Assembly (NCBI GenBank): GCA_041166745.1
Contig: JBEEGH010000014.1
Location: 42,154-106,153, forward strand
DNA: 64,000 nucleotides
Source: DASUCS01 sp041166745
Lineage (GTDB): Bacteria; Actinomycetota; Acidimicrobiia; Acidimicrobiales; JACDCH01
Reading direction: 5' to 3'
Shown in pieces: positions 62,065 to 64,000 of this stretch; the first letter of the stretch is position 1; each line of letters begins with the position of its first letter. A program made the translations under genes and the position numbers. Under the pieces are notes generated by a model that was given only the letters and a program-made list of their open reading frames with translations, had not been told where the DNA came from and did no database searches.

Positions 62065-63944
62065 GCGAGCTCGATCACGTGCACGAGCTCGATCCCCAGG
62101 CCGCGCTCGACGTCACCGGCGACGACCTGGTTGACGCATGGCGGGGTGTGAAGGCCGAAGAAGAGGAACAGGTCGCAGGCGGGCTGGCCAGCCTGCTGCG
62201 CACTCGAAGCCGCAAGCTGCTCGCCGACCTCGCCCGCCCCCACCGCGGCGCGCTGATCGCGGCGTCGGCCCTCATCGCGCTCAGCACCGCCTGCCAGCTC
62301 GCGGTGCCTTGGCTGATCCAGCAGGGCATCGACAACGGCATCCCGCCACTGCTCGACGGAGGCAGCGGCAGCACGCGGCCTCTCTTCACCGTGGTACTCG
62401 CCGTATTGGCGATGACGGTCATCGCGGCGGTGTCGTTCAACGCATTCCTGCTCCTGCTCGGCCGAGTCGGCCAAGAGGTGGTGCTCGATACGCGTCGCCG
62501 CCTGTTCCTGCACTTCCAGCACCTCTCGATCGCGTTCCACGAGAAGTACACGTCAGGTCGCGTGATCTCTCGACAGACGTCCGACGTCGAAGCCATAGCC
62601 GACCTGCTCGGGAACGGCATCATCACCCTCATCACGTCGATCCTGCTCGTGGGCGGCATCGGCGTCGCACTGCTGCTGCTCGATCTACCGCTCGCGCTCG
62701 TCACACTCGCGGCATTTCCCTTGCTGTTCGTGATGACGCGATGGTTCCGCGGTCACGCCGAAAAGGCGTACCGAGCGACGCGCGAAGCGATCGCGCTCGT
62801 CATCGTTCACTTCGTCGAGAGCCTCGGCGGCATTCAGGCCGTGCACGCGTTTCGGCGTGAGCCGCGCAATCAGGAGATCTTCGAATATCTCGATGACCGC
62901 TATCGCGGGGCGAACATGTGGTCGCAACGTCTCGCCGCAACCTACGGACCGGGCGTGCAGTTCGTCGGGCGTGCCACGACGGCGATCGTGCTGGTCTACG
63001 GCAGCATGCGCGTCCTCGATCACCGCATGACTGTCGGTGTGCTCGCTGCGTTCCTGCTCTACCTCCGTCGGTTTTTCGCCCCGATGGAAGAGCTCACGCA
63101 GTTCTACAACCTGTTCCAAGCAGCAGCGGCAGCTCTCGAGAAGCTCTCCGGCGTGCTCGACGAGGCACCGAGCGTGGCGGAGGCGCTGCACCCGACGCCG
63201 CTGCCCCACGCTCACGGCGAGCTCCGTCTCGAAGGGGTGCGCTTCGGCTACCGCGATCGGGTCGTTCTGCATCGACTCGACTTGGCGATCCCGGCCGGCC
63301 AGACCGTCGCGCTCGTCGGCGCCACGGGTGCGGGCAAGACGACGATCGCTCGCCTGGCGGCGCGGTTCTGGGATCCCACCGAGGGCCGCGTGTTGCTCGA
63401 CGGCATCGACCAGCGCGATCTCTCCGAAGCCGACCTCCGCCGGGCGATCATCACCGTGACCCAGGAGAACTTCCTGTTCTCGGGTTCGGTGCTGCACAAC
63501 ATCGAACTCGGCCGGCCAGGCGCGTCGCGGGAGGCGATCGAAGGCGCGGCCGGCGCTATCGGCGCCCACGAGTTCATCGCCGGACTACCCAATGGCTACG
63601 ACACCGATGTGCACCAGAAGGGCGCCCGGCTGTCCGCCGGCCAACGCCAACTCGTCTCGTTCGCGCGCGCCTTCCTCGCCGACCCCGCGGTCCTGATCCT
63701 CGACGAGGCCACATCGTCGCTCGACGTGCCGTCCGAGCGATTGGTCCAGCGTGCCTTGCAGACGCTGCTCGCCGACCGAACGGCGATCATCATCGCCCAC
63801 CGGCTCACCACCGTGGAGATCGCCGACCGGGTCGTCGTCGTCGACGAGGGCCGCGTGGTCGAGGACGGCTCGCCCGACGACCTCATCGGCGGCACGGGCC
63901 GCTACGCCGCGCTGCACCAAGCCTGGGTCGAAAGCCTCGCCTGA
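62061..63944 (+). CDS. ABC exporter half-transporter, canonical Walker B
   Basis: A 627-residue partner of the preceding protein. An N-terminal extension (about 1-60, acidic) is followed by a membrane domain (about 70-380) and a nucleotide-binding domain (about 400-620). Walker A is VGATGAGKTTIA, Walker B ILILDEATSSLD carries the catalytic Glu549 and the H-loop is IIIAHRLTTV. Its signature is LSAGQ rather than LSGGQ. This signature would face the Walker A/B of the partner, so both deviations fall in the same composite ATP site. ATG at 62061 has GAGGAGG upstream. Confidence 0.93.
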   Translation: MSELDHVHELDPQAALDVTGDDLVDAWRGVKAEEEEQVAGGLASLLRTRSRKLLADLARPHRGALIAASALIALSTACQLAVPWLIQQGIDNGIPPLLDGGSGSTRPLFTVVLAVLAMTVIAAVSFNAFLLLLGRVGQEVVLDTRRRLFLHFQHLSIAFHEKYTSGRVISRQTSDVEAIADLLGNGIITLITSILLVGGIGVALLLLDLPLALVTLAAFPLLFVMTRWFRGHAEKAYRATREAIALVIVHFVESLGGIQAVHAFRREPRNQEIFEYLDDRYRGANMWSQRLAATYGPGVQFVGRATTAIVLVYGSMRVLDHRMTVGVLAAFLLYLRRFFAPMEELTQFYNLFQAAAAALEKLSGVLDEAPSVAEALHPTPLPHAHGELRLEGVRFGYRDRVVLHRLDLAIPAGQTVALVGATGAGKTTIARLAARFWDPTEGRVLLDGIDQRDLSEADLRRAIITVTQENFLFSGSVLHNIELGRPGASREAIEGAAGAIGAHEFIAGLPNGYDTDVHQKGARLSAGQRQLVSFARAFLADPAVLILDEATSSLDVPSERLVQRALQTLLADRTAIIIAHRLTTVEIADRVVVVDEGRVVEDGSPDDLIGGTGRYAALHQAWVESLA

Positions 63945-63955
63945 CTGACCGGTTC

Positions 63956-63997
63956 TCCCACTCATCCGTACACATTTCTGTGTACGGATGAGTGGGA
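63956..63997. terminator. Terminator-like hairpin after the ABC exporter (family B, copy 3)
   Basis: The arms TCCCACTCATCCGTACACA pair perfectly over 19 bases across a TTTC loop, starting 12 bases after the exporter stop. A short ATTT follows. It is the third member of the family at 49172 and 54010, and the window ends within three bases of it. Confidence 0.85.
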
Positions 63998-64000
63998 TTT

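Overview
The window is about 64 kb of GC-rich chromosomal DNA from a Gram-positive-type actinobacterium, most likely a deep-branching class such as Acidimicrobiia rather than Streptomyces or Mycobacterium. The class is inferred from gene content. Supporting genes include a SepX/GlpR-like division protein, MmpL, a WS/DGAT acyltransferase, an F420-type luciferase-like enzyme, a mycobacterial-type GH15 trehalase, DUF3097, DUF2332 and Dxs. Genes are tightly packed, often with 1-8 base start/stop overlaps and many GTG or TTG starts. No integrase, transposase, CRISPR array or phage gene was recognised.

Region 1 (1-6.4 kb): an N-terminal piece of a SNF2-type helicase, an MmpL exporter and an NTF2-like protein. 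Next comes a 2.4 kb segment with an ECF sigma factor between two paralogous exported or membrane proteins. It is bounded by an 18-base direct repeat, one copy of which is the 3' end of tRNA-Ala(CGC).

Region 2 (6.4-12 kb, minus strand): plsY-galU-moeA/glp-moaA-moaC-sepX/glpR-translin. It combines lipid and UDP-glucose synthesis, molybdenum cofactor genes, a division receptor and a bacterial translin homologue.

Region 3 (12-34.5 kb): mostly housekeeping and lipid metabolism. It holds FmdB, a SAF-domain protein, a trypsin-like protease, UppP, TldD/TldE, a four-gene operon around a thiamine-diphosphate enzyme, a flippase-like/PAP2 pair, a class III cyclase, Dxs with a clear terminator, a thiolase plus thiolase-like/DUF35 pair, NfuA, an SDR, a patatin and DUF3097.

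Region 4 (34.5-40.9 kb, minus strand): herA-sbcD-sbcC-nurA, the archaeal-style DNA end-resection set HerA, Mre11, Rad50 and NurA in one bacterial gene run. This is the most coherent candidate system in the window.

Region 5 (40.9-64 kb): a glycosyltransferase and a phosphodiesterase, an EgtC-like amidotransferase, a cyclic-nucleotide-binding protein, a YcnI copper protein, membrane lipid enzymes, trehalase, P450 with cupin, WS/DGAT, acyl-CoA synthetase, two oxidoreductases and a hydrolase-cyclase fusion. It ends with a TetR/MFS pair that has a likely operator, a VOC protein and a heterodimeric ABC exporter with one degenerate ATP site. Two small families of intergenic hairpins recur in the window: a 53-base family with 2 copies, and a long-stem family with 3 copies whose inner stems differ but still pair.
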